A DNA stretch of 64,000 nt, from contig CM076193.1 in assembly GCA_038277395.1 (NCBI GenBank), positions 90,845,583 through 90,909,582 on the forward strand, in the 5' to 3' direction. The DNA is from Dryocosmus kuriphilus. Taxonomy: Eukaryota > Arthropoda > Insecta > Hymenoptera > Cynipidae. Numbering within the stretch: position 1 is the stretch's first letter; each line of letters starts with the position of its first letter. Both the position numbers and the translations under genes were made by a program. Below the pieces are notes generated by a model, which was given only the letters and a program-made list of their open reading frames with translations, did not search any database and was not told the origin of the DNA. Shown one piece after another: positions 32,587 to 44,419 of this stretch.

Positions 32587-32946
32587 ATGCCAGAGCGACA
32601 TTTAACGGAAATCCCAGCAGCACGTCTATCATCATGGCAACGAGTGCAGCAAATGCGCCAGCATTTTTGGTCGCGTTGGTATAAGGATTACCTTCACCAA
32701 CTGAACGTAAAAAAGAAATGGCATAGCGGTAATGTCACCAACGTACAGGTAGGTGACATTGTTACTCTACGAGATGATAATGTACCTCCCAATCGATGGA
32801 CTCTCGGCCGAATTGTAGCAGCACATCCTGGCAGCGACAAAATCATACGAGTAGTCACCGTGAAAACACACAAGGGCGAATACAAACGTAGTGTGAAAAG
32901 GATTTCACCTCTGCTGATAGAAATAAATAGCAATCTCTGGGTTTAA
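32587..32946 (+). CDS. BEL/Pao integrase C-terminal domain (DUF5641)
   Basis: Same frame after the third TGA: SWQRVQQMRQHFWSRWYKDY, then KKWHSG, VGDIVTLRDDNVPPNRWTLG and KRSVKRISPL. This is the DUF5641 tail that ends BEL/Pao polyproteins. Natural stop TAA at 32944-32946. The 3' LTR starts 275 bases further on. Confidence 0.88.
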   Translation: MPERHLTEIPAARLSSWQRVQQMRQHFWSRWYKDYLHQLNVKKKWHSGNVTNVQVGDIVTLRDDNVPPNRWTLGRIVAAHPGSDKIIRVVTVKTHKGEYKRSVKRISPLLIEINSNLWV

Positions 32947-33221
32947 TCCAAAACTGTTAATTGCAACTACTAATTCGGTATTTTTCAGCGAATTATTTCA
33001 CTCATTTATGTGTACGTTTACGAGAATTACAGGTAATCCCATCCGTTCAATAGATGAAAGGAAAATACTTCTCTACCTTCATGACACATATTTATGAACT
33101 ATAACGTATTACAACTATACAATTTATCAACTACAATAAATCAATGTATACTAGTTACATCTGCTATTATAACATATATCTATATTTTTCTTTTGAACTT
33201 GGCTGTTCAAAGGGGCCGGCA

Positions 33222-33795
33222 TGTTGAGGCCGAATGCTACAATCGCTTTAAAATTATGTAAATATTTATGAATCAAATATCTTCCCTTTGTTAACATTCT
33301 TCGCATTTTGAGTTAAATTCTAAATGAACGTCTGGCACTCTTCCTGTCCTTCAAAGTAGGATTATCCCAACCATCGGTAGTCTAAACTCTCACTATTTGT
33401 ATTTGTACATCGAATTTCGCCATCGTCGACACTTAATTTATAGTCTTGCTTCGGTCCTTGAGAGTCCTTTTTGCTGATTCGACCCTCAACCTGAAGCAAC
33501 TATATTTCCAAACCCCCTACCTTCAGACTTAGCCCTTTCCACTACCTACTTTTACAGTGTACCTTCGTACCATAGGCATTCAAAATCTGGAATTCGAAAC
33601 GAAAGCATGTAGAAAATCGTCATCACAAGCTAGCAAAGATGCTATCAAGCCATATCTCAATAAATTGTATGTTTGTTTTACATAAATCTGCTTCTTCATT
33701 CAACAACATATTAGATCCTTGTTAAGCAATAAGGAGTGATCATCAACGCAAGAAAAACGATTATTTTGGCGTAAATGAAGATCCGCAACGTAACA
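33222..33795 (+). repeat. BEL/Pao 3' LTR
   Basis: Copy of 26226-26800 with six substitutions and one single-base deletion. Preceded by the purine tract AAAGGGGCCGGC. Confidence 0.95.
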
Positions 33796-33800
33796 ATGAT

Positions 33801-35256
33801 TTTATTGTAAATCGAGCACAACCAATTCACAACCGATCTTTTTTTTTTTATTTATTGAAAAAATAAGATAATTCGTCACGACTCGCAATGAGAGGAATCC
33901 CACTTTTGAAGTGTTAAATACTCAAATACTTAATGAGTTCATGAGTGGGCCGGTCGTGTTCGAATAAAAACACCTTTCTGTAGTATTGAAAAATTGAGTA
34001 CTTTAATTGTTAATAAACATCGAAAGGGTTTACAATCAGGATCGCTCGTTCGCTCGGCAAACTGCGCTCGTTCGCTCGGCAAACTTCGCTCGTTCAACTA
34101 GACCGTACTTGCTCGAACTCCACACACACACACACACACACACGCGCGCGCGCGCACACACACACGCACGCACAGAGAGAGTCCGTTCTTCTTTCTCTCT
34201 CCAACGCATTCGCATTCGTAATCGATATCGCTCGACAGTCGTTCCTCTTTATCGCTCAAAATCGCGCTACATTCGAATTGCGGAAACTTAAACTGTATTT
34301 TTAAAAGTTTATATACCAAACAATTCTTATCATATATAATAAAATCTAATTATTACAGTTAATATTTACCCGTAGCTTGACTGTCCCTCCGCAAATACAA
34401 ATTGAATTTTTTTAAAAAAGAAGAAAAGAAAGTAAGAAAAAAATCTTCACGTTTTCTTCAAAACTTGAAAATTAATGTTTCGAAATATTATGACAAGTTT
34501 CTTTTGAATTAATTTGTTCCATATTACTAATGTTAATAATAAATCCTCTTTAGTGAAGTGCATTATTTTTCTTTAAGTTTTTCAAGACCAAAATCTGAAT
34601 GTGAGAGAGCCTCTCCTTCGCTCTTTCTCGTGAGGCACAACCATGATTCAGACACTCCTGGTAAATTTCATATATAATAAAGTCAAATTATTACATATAA
34701 TATTTACCTGCAGCTGGATTGCCTCTCCGCAAATACAAATTAAATTTTAAAAAAAGAGAAACACAGACAATATGTAAGAAGAATAAAAGAAAAGGAACAA
34801 GTATTGAAAAAAATGAAGAATCTCCAATCTAAAACTGAAAAGAGGAAATATAATTTGATAAATGTATCCACTCCGAAAAATATTTGCCTTGAATTAAATA
34901 AATTGTTTCTTTGATATAATTTTTTAAATGTAAATACAAATAAGTGTAAATGAAAGAAAAATTTATTTGATTCTGAAGAATGACGTAGTTATAATTTTCT
35001 GGTTTGAAGAAATTATTTCTTTAATGCAAACAAATATTCTTTTAACACATAGGAAACACTAAAAGAAATAAAATAAATAATTTCCTTGAAGTAAATATTT
35101 GTATGCATTAAAGAAAAAATTTTATTGTAATGAAACAAATTTCTTTAAATCGAAGAAACTTTTCTTTGACTGAAACAGCCAATATACATTTTTCTTTAAA
35201 TGAAAGAAATTTTCTTTTAATGAAAGGAACTTCATTTCTCACCGTCGCATACGGGA
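33801..35256. other. Non-coding stretch with short repeats
   Basis: A 24-bp unit CGCTCGTTCGCTCGGCAAAC is repeated at 34043 and 34067. A CA/CG/CA microsatellite covers 34121-34172. An ~85-bp direct repeat (CTCCGCAAATACAAATT) occurs near 34333-34415 and 34670-34755. From 34880 to 35245, TTTCTTTAAATGAAAGAAA-like words recur. No gene is seen. Confidence 0.55.
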
Positions 35257-36934
35257 TTAATGTGATGGGCGTGCCTGTCTTCTGTTAACTAATTGCTTAG
35301 TATCGCGATTCATTGACGCGTTAATTTTGAGCAACAAATTGTTTTCGATGTCTTTCAATTTACCTAATTCGCATAAGTAGGAAGTGTTAAAAGTAACTAG
35401 AATTTTAAGAGCTGTAACTGACAGTTCAGGATGTTTCCGTTTCATGGAAACACAAAATTGAGGAATGTTTTCCTGAAAATCAATTTGCAACATCTCTTGA
35501 AAAGAGAGATCAAGCAACTGATGTTGGACTTTTGTTTCCAATCGGGCATGTTCGATTAAAGATTGTTTGAAAGGGTTTAAGACCCACCTATAAGCAAACT
35601 GACGCTCTTGAGGAAAAGTTTACGAATGTTAATCTGCAAACATTTCAAATGTTCGATAAAGAGCACTTTTACACTTGATTCGACTGTATTGTGTTTCAGA
35701 TACTCTTCAAGTAAAAAGAAGGCATCATACAGTATACACTTAAATTGCGAGATCCAGTAATCAATCTTCTTCAAAAAACCCTCGATACAATAATGGCGGT
35801 ATAGGCACCTTGCATGTGCAGATTGAGATCTTTCAAAATTTTTTTGCTCGAATTTGAAAGTCCACTCACTGTCAGAATCTGATAAAAAAAATATATATTT
35901 CTACTCGCTAAGATACCAAACGATGAAGTACTTTACCTTTCGAAAGCCAGCATGCCTTAGTATAGTAGATCAACTGAGAAAAAACTGCTCCCAAATCTTC
36001 ACACAACGTTTTAAACAACCGACTGTTTAACGCACTAGATTTTACGAAATTGAAGACTTTGAAGACATCAGCAATTACATCCCGCGAGTCTGATGGCATA
36101 CGTTTGATAGCAAGAGCATACTTGTGAATCATACAATGAGGCCATTCAGAGTTTGGCGCCACATATTTCGGAAACTGATTAAACCAAACATTTTTTCGGT
36201 CATAGCACTAGCAACGTCCGTACAAATTCAAGTGCATTTTCTCCAATATTTCAAAAAAATCCATTTTATCCATCGTTGTTTTGAAAAGACACTTGCCAGT
36301 TGTTTGTCCAGTCAAGCTAGCACAAAAAAACCATCCTTCCTTCAATAACTTTTTTGCCAATGTAACGCACAAACGCTACTAATTGGGCTGCGTTGCTGAC
36401 GTCAGTTGACTCATTGAATTAAATTAAAATGATATCAATAAACTGAAGATTTAACTTTAACTGCTGCCGAATGTCACTGGCCATGCCTCCAATTTTTTCA
36501 CGGACTGCCTTGGCAGACCGTGGAATCTTTTTGATCATGTGTGCATGATCCTTTCCCCATAAGCTGATGCCTGACCACTTAGCAGCAACTGGGTTTAAAA
36601 TCTTTCCGACTTTATTGTACGGTTTACCAGCCTTTGCTATATCTAATGCTGCAACATATGAACATTCTGTCAACTTTGAATTAAATGATGTTCCCTCTGC
36701 CATATCAGACCTACGAGTGTCACCAGTAAATTCCTGTTCCTTTCCTTCAAGGAAAGTTTTTTCGTAAATTGAAATTAGCAAATTTAACATATCTGGATGC
36801 ATTGTTTCCCAATGACGATTTAACTTCGAAGGACATATCGATTTCGTAGAAAGAAATTTTAAGCAAAAAATACACTGGGGAGTAGTATCTACCATCCGAA
36901 AACCATGGCACAAGTATAAATCACTCACATTCAC
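35257..36934 (-). pseudogene. Decayed hAT transposase, ZBED5/SCAND3-like
   Basis: The order on - matches the BED-finger hAT family. The finger CIFCLKFLSTKSICPSKLNRHW with HPD starts near 36880. CSYVAALDIAKAGKPY and GMASDIRQQLKLNLQF follow near 36600. After shifts come WPHCMIHKYALAIKRMPSD, VFNFVKSSALNSRLF and the WLSKGKVLHRL block (36162-35908). The C-terminal dimerisation region has HPELSVTALKILVTFNTSYL (35541-35257) and the QARPSH end. At least four frame breaks and an internal loss after SYLCE show it is dead. Terminal inverted repeats were not found. Confidence 0.85.
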
Positions 36935-37739
36935 TTTTCACGGCACTAATATTACCTTTTCACTACTGCCTGCCTCAAAGTTGCTAAGATAACTGATGCT
37001 TTCTTGCTTGATTACCTCCCTTCCTACCTTATCCTACGTTTGACAATTCTGAACCAATCATACGTTTCAATATTTCGTTCACGTTCGTGTTACATTACTC
37101 ATTTCCCGCTTTTTTCCAAACTTGCCCCTTTCAAATCAATCACACACTCCAAATGTGAATTAGTTAAATTTAATTACTTTAATTTTGACTAATACCTAAG
37201 TAAGTACTTAATAACTGAATCAGTGACTGGCTTTTTCCTATTCAATTAGTTATTTTTAACTCATTCAGATTTAGACAGTACGATAGAATATTGCGTGTAT
37301 TTTATTGATACGTCAACCGCTTTACGCCTTTTTCTCTCCTTTTGCCAATTTGACCCATCCCCACCAATCACATTATAAACTATGGTTATTTGCAATCGTA
37401 AAAAGTAAATATGTAGAATTCAAAAGTTTCGAATTGCTAATTTTAAAACTAAAAACATTTTGTTCATATGTTCGTACGTTTTCGGCTATATATGGAGTGT
37501 CTGTGAAAAATTGACTAAATACAATAGAACTTTATGCTTTGGCTTTAATGAAAGCTTGAACCTTCGACTAAAACTTTAGATAGAGAAATTCGGGACTTAA
37601 ATATATCGCCGCAGCCCGTGCTTTCTTGCTCAGTAGAATGTTCGGTCTTCGGCGCGCAACTAAAAAAACTCTTTGCAACGGTTCTACATTCAAGTCTTGT
37701 ACTTCTACTTATTTCAAATTTGATGTATTTGTTTTATAG
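36935..37739. other. No recognised feature
   Basis: AT-rich; short frames only. It may contain the unseen 5' end of the hAT copy. Confidence 0.4.
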
Positions 37740-39110
37740 ACTTTTTAAAATTAATTGATGGAAATTTTTTGGCCTTTGGTCTTGAAATTTAGACATTTTT
37801 AAATAAAGGATTCTTTATTTAAATACACGAAACAATCAATCGATGCATTTCGCCAACGATATCGTGGCCTCTTCAGGACATCTATATGTTTTCATAAAAG
37901 AGGTATTTTTGAACAAAATGTAATTCTATTGCTGAGAGCATTTCTAAGTTAGTATCTGTGGAGTGTCTCCTAATCTCAATTCTTGAAAAAATCCCTCAGA
38001 TGATGATATGCGCTGTTGATTGGAGTTTTTCTTGCTTGATGCCGTTTTTTGGTCGGAGTAAAGATTTGATGTATTTGTTTTATAGACCCTTTTAAATTAA
38101 TTATATGAAATTTTATGGCCTTTGATCTTGAAATTTAAACACTTTTAAATACAGGATTCTTTATTTAAGTAATTTTTTTTCCAAGAATTAAGATTAGGAG
38201 ACACTCCACAGGTTCTAACCTAAAAATGCTCTCAGCAATAGAACTACATTTTATTCAAAAATACCTCTTTTATGGAAACATATAGATGTCCTGAAGAGGC
38301 CACGATATCATTGGCGAAATGCATCGATTGATTGTTTCATGTATTTAAATAAAGAATCCTTTATTTAAAAATGTCTACATTTCAAGATCAAAGGCCACAA
38401 AATTCCCAACAGCTAATTTAAAAAGGTCTATAAAACAAATACATCAAATCTTTACACTGGCCAAAAAACTACATCAAGTATAGAAAACTCCAATCAACAG
38501 CGCATATCATCAACGGAGGGATTTTTCCAAGAATTAAGATTAGGAGACACTCCACAGACTCTAATCTAAAAATGCTCTCAGCAGTAGGACTACATTTTAT
38601 TCAAAAATAACTTTTTTATGAAAACATCTAGATGTCCTGAAGAGGCCACGATATCATTGGCGAAATGCATCGATTGATTGTTTCATGTATTTAAATAAAG
38701 AATCCTTTATTTAAAAATGTCTACATTTCAAGATCAAAGGCCAAAAAATTCCCAACAGCTAATTTAAAAAGGTCTATAAAACAAATACATCAAATCTTTA
38801 CACTGGCCAAAAAACTACATCAAGTATAGAAAACTCCAATCAACAGCGCATATCATCAACGGAGGGATTTTTCCAAGAATTAAGATTAGTAGACACTCCA
38901 CAGACTCTAATCTAAAAATGCTCTCAGCAGTAGGACTACATTTTATTCAAAAATAACTTTTTTATGAAAACATCTAGATGTCCTGAAGAGGCCACGATAT
39001 CGTTAACGAAATGCATCGATTTATGGTTTCATGTATTTAAATAAAGAATTCTTTATTTAAAAATGTCTAAATTTCAAGGCCAAAGGCCAAAAAATTTCCA
39101 ACAATTAACT
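37740..39110. repeat. 346-bp tandem satellite with one inverted leading copy
   Basis: Three direct units have their landmark CTGAAGAGGCCACGATATC at 38291, 38637 and 38983, exactly 346 apart. A further copy before them (about 37740-38000) is inverted (landmark 37848-37876). Each unit has AAATAAAGAATCCTTTATTT, CATTTCAAGATCAAAGGCC, ACTCCAATCAACAGCGCAT and TTAGGAGACACTCCACAG. Units two and three are almost identical. Confidence 0.85.
38291..38354 (+). ncRNA. Hammerhead-like core in the 346-bp repeat
   Basis: CTGAAGA, then a hairpin-capable segment (GCCA with TGGC, further pairing CGAT/ATCG in the inverted copy), then GAAA. This matches CUGANGA-stem II-GAAA. ATGCAT next to GAAA can pair with ATGTAT at about 38339-38344 as stem III, followed by TT as a U-H site. 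A matching stem I was not found, and stem II has an extra unpaired G. The core is kept in all four units (also 37848-37876 on -, 38637, 38983). Confidence 0.4.
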
Positions 39111-40504
39111 TATTTAAAACTGTAAGTAAAGATTCAAGCTTTTATTTAAGCCCAAGTATAAGGTTCTGTTACTTTTAGTAAATTTTTTAGACATTCAAAT
39201 ATGTCCAAAAACGCTTTATTTCGACCTTTTAACTCCATTTTTATCGAAAACTAAATGTGATAAAGAATTTTTGTCGCTGGATTCGGAATCAGCTTAAAAA
39301 ATCTATCAAAAATGACCAGAAACTTTCAGAAGACAAACTTATGTAGGACAATGATTTAAAGTGGAAACACCCGAGATCGAATTCACAGCTAGTTTAGTCT
39401 TTAAAGACATTGTTTAGATGCTTGTAATCTTGAGAAAGTACAGCTTTGAATTTCGAATGATAAAAATGCTAATTTTGAAATTTAAAAAATTTTGGTCAGG
39501 AATTTTGACCCTCATTACTGGAACCGCTTAACAAAGGATACCAACACCATCAGTTACGGATGCATTTTTGTAATGTAATCAAAAGATCTGACGAGAGAAG
39601 TATGCCTAATTTGACAGACTGCGCAGCCTGGTTTTTTACCCCACCAGCCACGGAATTAAGAAATCATGTGGTAAGGGTAAGGAAAGGATGCATTTGGAAG
39701 GGATAGATTTTAGTTCAGTCTGTGATTCGCATAATGGTTATTCAAACAAACATACTTTTGTCACAACACCGCTCTGACCCAGGTCGCTGATCAGCCTCTC
39801 TATCAATCATCCTAGGTGGAATGTATCATAAAATCATCGTGCATCATGGTTCGCACACACAAACACATAGCATCGGAGACAAAATCTTTTTGAAAAGCGT
39901 ATAGTTTTAGCTGTAACCGTAAGATACGTGTCAGAGAAGCCGTTTTCTTTAAAGTTGCTAATTTGAAGATCTCCCATATATCAAGACAAATCATGTCCTG
40001 AATCTTTTCCTATTGAGAACAGCAGTCTACCATTTCGCCATCTGGTTGTATCCTACTTTCTCCGTGTATTTTATGTTTTGACTTCGTCTTGGCTCAGTGG
40101 TTGAAGAAGAACTAAAAAATAAAATGTCCAGCGAGAATAGAATGTTATCAGATGGCGCATGCAGTTAAACGGTTTCTAATATAGTTAAAGTCTACAGTAT
40201 TCAAGATCGGCCACATGGCCGATCGAAGGCTGGCGTGTAGTCCATGCTGGTCTTCGGTACTAGTGTTTTTATGATTTCCAGTTGTGAATTTCGGCTGCTA
40301 CCTCATCGTGGAGTGATTCAGGAAGTGCTCTGACCGTTTGGCACGATTCGCTTGCCGTTATTATGAATTCTGATGTTATTAAACTGAACTTTTTTGTCTA
40401 TACTGAGACTAAGATTGATTTTCGCGTCATTTCGGAGCTAGAACAATGGGTGTGTGCTCCAAGTACAAAGAGGCTATTGGAAGAGGTACACCTGATGCAC
40501 TTTC
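39111..40504. other. No gene recognised
   Basis: Short frames only. GATCGGCCACATGGCCGATC at 40206-40225 is a perfect 8-bp inverted repeat with a 4-base loop. Confidence 0.4.
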
Positions 40505-41245
40505 TTTCCTAGCGGAGAAAAGAGGAAGGTTCGGAAAGACCGGTCTTTCCGATTGTATCTGAACTTTGCTTTCGAATCTTTTCCGAACCTTTAACTGTCC
40601 CGCTTTCCGACTATTTCTGAATGTCCGCCTTCCGAAGATTCCCGAACTCTTTTCGAACTCTTTCTGAAGTGCCCCACGGCCACACGCACGCGGTAGTCGC
40701 TACCAAGAAACAAAACAAAATGGCTGCCACCTCTTGTTGGCGTATCTTTCGCGATGTTTTAAATTCGAGTTTAAGCTAAGTGAACATGCCCAAAGAAGAA
40801 GAAGAAGAAGAGAAGAAGAAGAAGAGGAAAAAGGAGAGGAAGAAGAGGAATAAGAAGAGGAAGTGAAAGAATTAGGAGGAAGAATAGGAAGATAAAGAGA
40901 AGGAAGAAGAAGAAGAGGAAGAAGAAGAGGAAAAAGAAGCTCTAATAGTGTGTCAATTATTCAGAAAATACGTACAATTTTTTTTTTGGTTTTTATAAAT
41001 AAATATGATGATTATTATCTTTCCAGGTTTCTAGAAATTTTTCACAGGGTATTGATATATTCTGAGGATATCCCGTTTAGGATTTAGAGAAAGTACGGTT
41101 TGGGACATTCGGGAAGACTCGGAAAGTGGGAAAGTTTGAGAGGTTCAGAAAAGATTCGGAAGCAAAGTTCACATATAACCGGAAAGATCTGTCTTTCCGA
41201 CTCTTTCTGAAATTTTTCCGAATTTCCCTTTTTCCGCTAGGATTA
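40505..41245. mobile_element. ~730-bp element with ~130-bp inverted arms
   Basis: The left arm (GGAAAGACCGGTCTTTCCG, then GAACTTTGCTTTCGAATC, then CCCGCTTTCCGA) is matched inverted on the right (GACTCGGAAAGTGGG, then GATTCGGAAGCAAAGTTC, then GGAAAGATCTGTCTTTCC). The interior holds a GAA/GAAGA microsatellite. No ORF. A foldback or MITE is likely, though ends and duplication are not exact. Confidence 0.6.
40792..40940 (+). repeat. GAA/GAG-rich microsatellite
   Basis: Purine-only sequence dominated by AGAAGA and GAGGAA words, about 150 bases. Confidence 0.9.
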
Positions 41246-41270
41246 TACAGTGTGTGGCATTTTGATGCAC

Positions 41271-41272
<2 letters not shown>

Positions 41273-41309
<37 letters not shown>
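41273..41309 (+). repeat. Poly-G run of 37 bases
   Basis: Uninterrupted G run between TGCACTT and ATGCATTACTGCAC. Proline- or glycine-only stretches of overlapping frames come from it. Confidence 0.95.
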
Positions 41310-41310
<1 letters not shown>

Positions 41311-41429
41311 TGCATTACTGCACGGCGTGTGGGGCTTCCATGTTACACATCTACACGCCCGGCGCACTAGGGATTGTACAAGTGAGATCTCCGATGAGGA
41401 GGGAGGGGAGTTCACAGATTAGGTCTACC

Positions 41430-42420
41430 CTCTAAAACCTATCACAGTTGTCTTCGCTATTAAGCATTGTTATCGTAATAGTACCTGCCGTTAAGTTTCC
41501 AATCTGATTTTCCAGTCTTCGTCTGTTTTCCGTCCATCTATCACATACAAAAAATGTGTGGTAGGAATCATCTCAGTTCGATCCGCAGTATGTGCAGTCA
41601 GGAGATTGTATTTTCCCTACTTTGTGGAGGTAGGCTCGGAAGAGCCCGTATCCAGACAGCAGTTGCGTCAAAAAATAGTTGACTTCTCCGTGTTCCCGAT
41701 TAAACCACGCAGCTATGTCTTGTATAAGACGAGAGGTCCATCTTCCTCTTGTCTCCCTGTTCCATATTTCTTGCCATCGTCGAATAGTATGCACTCTCTT
41801 ATATATCTGTTTGCGTTCTTGCGCAAGCATGTCGATTGGTATGATCCCTGTGATCACTAGAATCGCCGGTTCTGAGACAGTGTGATAGAATCATGCTACT
41901 CTTTGCGCTCCTTTATACTGAACTCTCGCCATCCTGCGTCTGTATTTCTCGACCTTTAGAGTATCAGCCCAGATTTCGGCCCCATACATGAGTATCGAGT
42001 GCGCCACCGACATTATTAGGAGACGTTTGCTTGATTTTGGTCCTCCAATGTTAGCCATTAGTCTGCTTTGTCGTGACTGTACAAGCTTTATCAGCTGCTC
42101 GTTTTATTTGCTCCCAATACGTGAGCTTGTTATCTAGCAGAATACCGAGATACCTCACCGCTTTCTTGATCTGCCGCTATATCATCCGCGTAGCCTACGA
42201 ACTGGGTGTCTTCTGGCATATCTATCCGTAGAATTCCGTCGTACGATAGATTCCACAGATTTGATCCAAGAACGGATCCTTGTGATACTCCAGCCGTGAA
42301 TTTCTTCCTAGCGGGACTGGCCGCTAAACTGTAGTGGTTGGCGCGAAGTCTGGAGATAGTGACTATTGTTCTTCTTCGACTTTTGATCTATGAAACCAGG
42401 CTTTACTTGATTCTGATGCT
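41430..42420 (-). pseudogene. R1/Jockey-type LINE reverse-transcriptase fragment
   Basis: Upstream on - is FTAGVSQGSVLGSNLWN, then FVGYADDIA with the RT catalytic YADD (42181-42192). YLGILLDNKLTYWEQIKRAA follows and then RLMANIGGPKSSKRLLIMSV. The C-terminal block 41857-41573 has ETRGRWTSRLIQDI, HGEVNYFLTQLLSGYG and then FRAYLH before CTYCG. This is the usual order of insect R1/I/Jockey-like pol proteins. Stops and shifts between the blocks show it is dead. It is cut off near 42420, about 60 bases from the hAT element. Confidence 0.85.
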
Positions 42421-42722
42421 TCGAAGAAATGTTGAAGAAATAAAGTCCCAAGTTATTATCACTTGATTTCTCTTTCTAGTTACGCAGGGCTGCCATAGAC
42501 AACTAGACTTTAAAAAAGTCGAAAAAATGACTAATTTAAGCTAAAAAGTAACTAAAAGTGACTAATTTCGAATACTAAAAGTGACATTTTAACACTAAAA
42601 TTGACTAATGTCTATACAAAAAGAGGCTTGTAATATCAATACAATCACTTAGTAAGTCATTTTCAGACAAGCTGTAATTTATTTTATTAATCTATTGTAA
42701 TAAAATGATAAATTTAAATAAT

Positions 42723-43154
42723 TTAAACTTTAATATTAAATAAAATTTTCAGACTATAGATTGATCCATACACACATTTTTCAGATTTTCTTCTTTTGTT
42801 TGATACAGAATCTAAAATCTCATTTTTTCTTTTTTCTGCTGTTTTCTGGGTTCTACTAATTTCTTCTCGTTTTTTTTCGGACTCTTTCCGCATTTCTGTT
42901 ACTGCTGCAAGAATGGCCTGGGCAATTTGAATTTCCTCCATGCTTCCTTTTTCCAGATCCTTTTTCAATCTCGTATTAGTTTCTTCTAAGAGCTTGTTAG
43001 CACCTTTTAATTTCTTTTCTTCATCCTTCCTCAAAACAGCGAGTCTTTCTTCTTCAGAGTGCAATTTCTTCCTGCTTTCAGACACCTTGCGCCGTTTTTC
43101 TCCTTCATCTTTCTTTATTTGTTCTTCTTCACGCCAAAATCTCAGCTTCTTCAT
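42723..43154 (-). pseudogene. hAT transposase C-terminal coiled-coil tail
   Basis: A strongly charged helix: WREEEQIKKDEGEKRRK, LHSEEERLAVLRKDEEKK and EMRKESEKKREEISR. It joins the dimerisation region (43129-43548) after a single frame shift at about 43140. The tail ends in a basic patch (NKRRKSEK). Confidence 0.75.
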
Positions 43155-43548
43155 TCTTGCTCCTTTCAGTCTCTAAATAATGTTCATACTTATTACGGGC
43201 GCACCTTGTGGAATCAAGAAGCTCCATTGTAAGAGGCACAGTATGAGGTAAATTGTGATACTTCTTAAGCACAGAGTTGACTGTGACGATTGAATTTAAC
43301 GTCTCTTCGCTCATAGACGCTCTGTAATTTGTTAATATACGACCCGAAACTGAAAATCCTCGCTCGACATCGGCGTTTACATGAGACAGAGTAAGGAAGG
43401 CTTTCACAACTTTACTCACAGTCGGGTACTTCTGATATCCAATAGGATTCTTTAAATCAAATATTCGAGCCCAATACTCGTCAATTCTCTCACTTTTAAT
43501 CTCCAAGATTTTCTCTCCTTGCAGAAGTTTCCACTCGTCCTCGAGCAC
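43129..43548 (-). pseudogene. hAT transposase dimerisation domain
   Basis: KYPTVSKVVKAFLTLSHVNA, then DVERGFSVSGRILTNYRASM and SEETLNSIVTVNSV. This is the hAT C-terminal dimerisation block (Dimer_Tnp_hAT) containing the conserved E after AD. It follows the catalytic middle part after a frame break at about 43555. Confidence 0.88.
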
Positions 43549-43563
43549 ATCAGTTTCTACCGT

Positions 43564-44379
43564 TCAGGGCAGAGCTTTTGTGCCTGACACAATGGCAATG
43601 GAGCTGGAAGATTTGAGCCGCTTAGCAGGGTGAAAGTACTGTAAGCCTCGAAGAATTGTGGCTGTCTGTAAGGATGACTTGTTTAAAATGTGCTTGCATA
43701 CGGCGATATAATGGGACTGGGCATCTTTAAAGAACAGAGTCTTTCTTAATTTCGCCACTGTTGATAATTCATCCAAGCAGTCCTGGGGCAGAACCACATT
43801 TTTCGGTTCGAGAAGATTACTACCGTCGAATACTTTGTTATAGGGAAGATCTTGTTTCTTACAACTCCAACTAATCAAGATTTTCACTAAATTTGTCAGC
43901 TGCGAATGTAGCAGGTGAATCAGAGGCTCCTCTTGTTGAAATATCTTGGTAATATTTGTCAATACCTTGCAGCTCGAAACAAAGAACATCATTTCTGCCT
44001 TCACTGTTGGCTTTTTTAACAGCTTTACAATCCGCAAATAGCACTCCTTCTCATGTAACTTCTGGCCCTGCTTGTTTGGAAGAAATTTCAGAAAATATTC
44101 AAGAGTAGGTTCCCAAAGAATCAGACTTCTTTTTGCAGCCCCTTTAATTGTAAGCCAACGCGCAGATGCGTGTTGAATGAAATGTAGTGGCGGAACATTA
44201 CATTTCTCTAAAATGCTGCAAAAATCTTCCCATCTGGTAGGCCAACCGTGAAAAAAAGCATGCAACAAATAAAGCAAAGAAGACGATTCCTCTCCTAGTT
44301 TTTCCATTTCACTAAGGAACGCATTATGACAAACCTGTACGTTGCAAGTACCAAGGTCAATTAACCTTTCTTCTTGCAC
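43564..44379 (-). pseudogene. hAT transposase catalytic middle region
   Basis: RLIDLGTCNVQVCHNAFLSE (the C-x2-H element of the RNase H fold), then HAFFHGWPTRWEDF and FIQHASARWLTIKGAAKRSL, the RW motif of hAT transposases. A long helical insertion domain follows. The conserved (S)DGPNVN motif, with the second aspartate, lies across the break between this frame and 44420-45079 and reads ADGPDVN. Confidence 0.85.
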
Positions 44380-44419
44380 TGAATTAGTTGGCTATTCATC
44401 ATTCTAAAAACTCCATTAT

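Larger units (their letters stand above)
26226..33795 (+). mobile_element. Complete BEL/Pao LTR retrotransposon
   Basis: Two 574-575-bp LTRs (26226-26800, 33222-33795) bound the element, and ATGAT is exactly duplicated outside them (26221-26225, 33796-33800), the 5-bp duplication usual for BEL/Pao. The LTRs differ by six substitutions and one indel (about 1%), so insertion is young. Between them lie a primer-binding site, a repeat-rich leader, and one long gag-pol reading frame (27403-32946) interrupted by three TGA codons. The RT part is displaced to another frame between two compensating shifts. A purine tract AAAGGGG precedes the 3' LTR. Confidence 0.95.

Noticed and set aside
36124..36348. 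+ strand frame of 74 residues
   Set aside because: Complement of the hAT transposase remnant on -.
41126..41435. Glycine- or proline-stretch proteins
   Set aside because: Produced by the G37 run and inverted-repeat arm; open on both strands.
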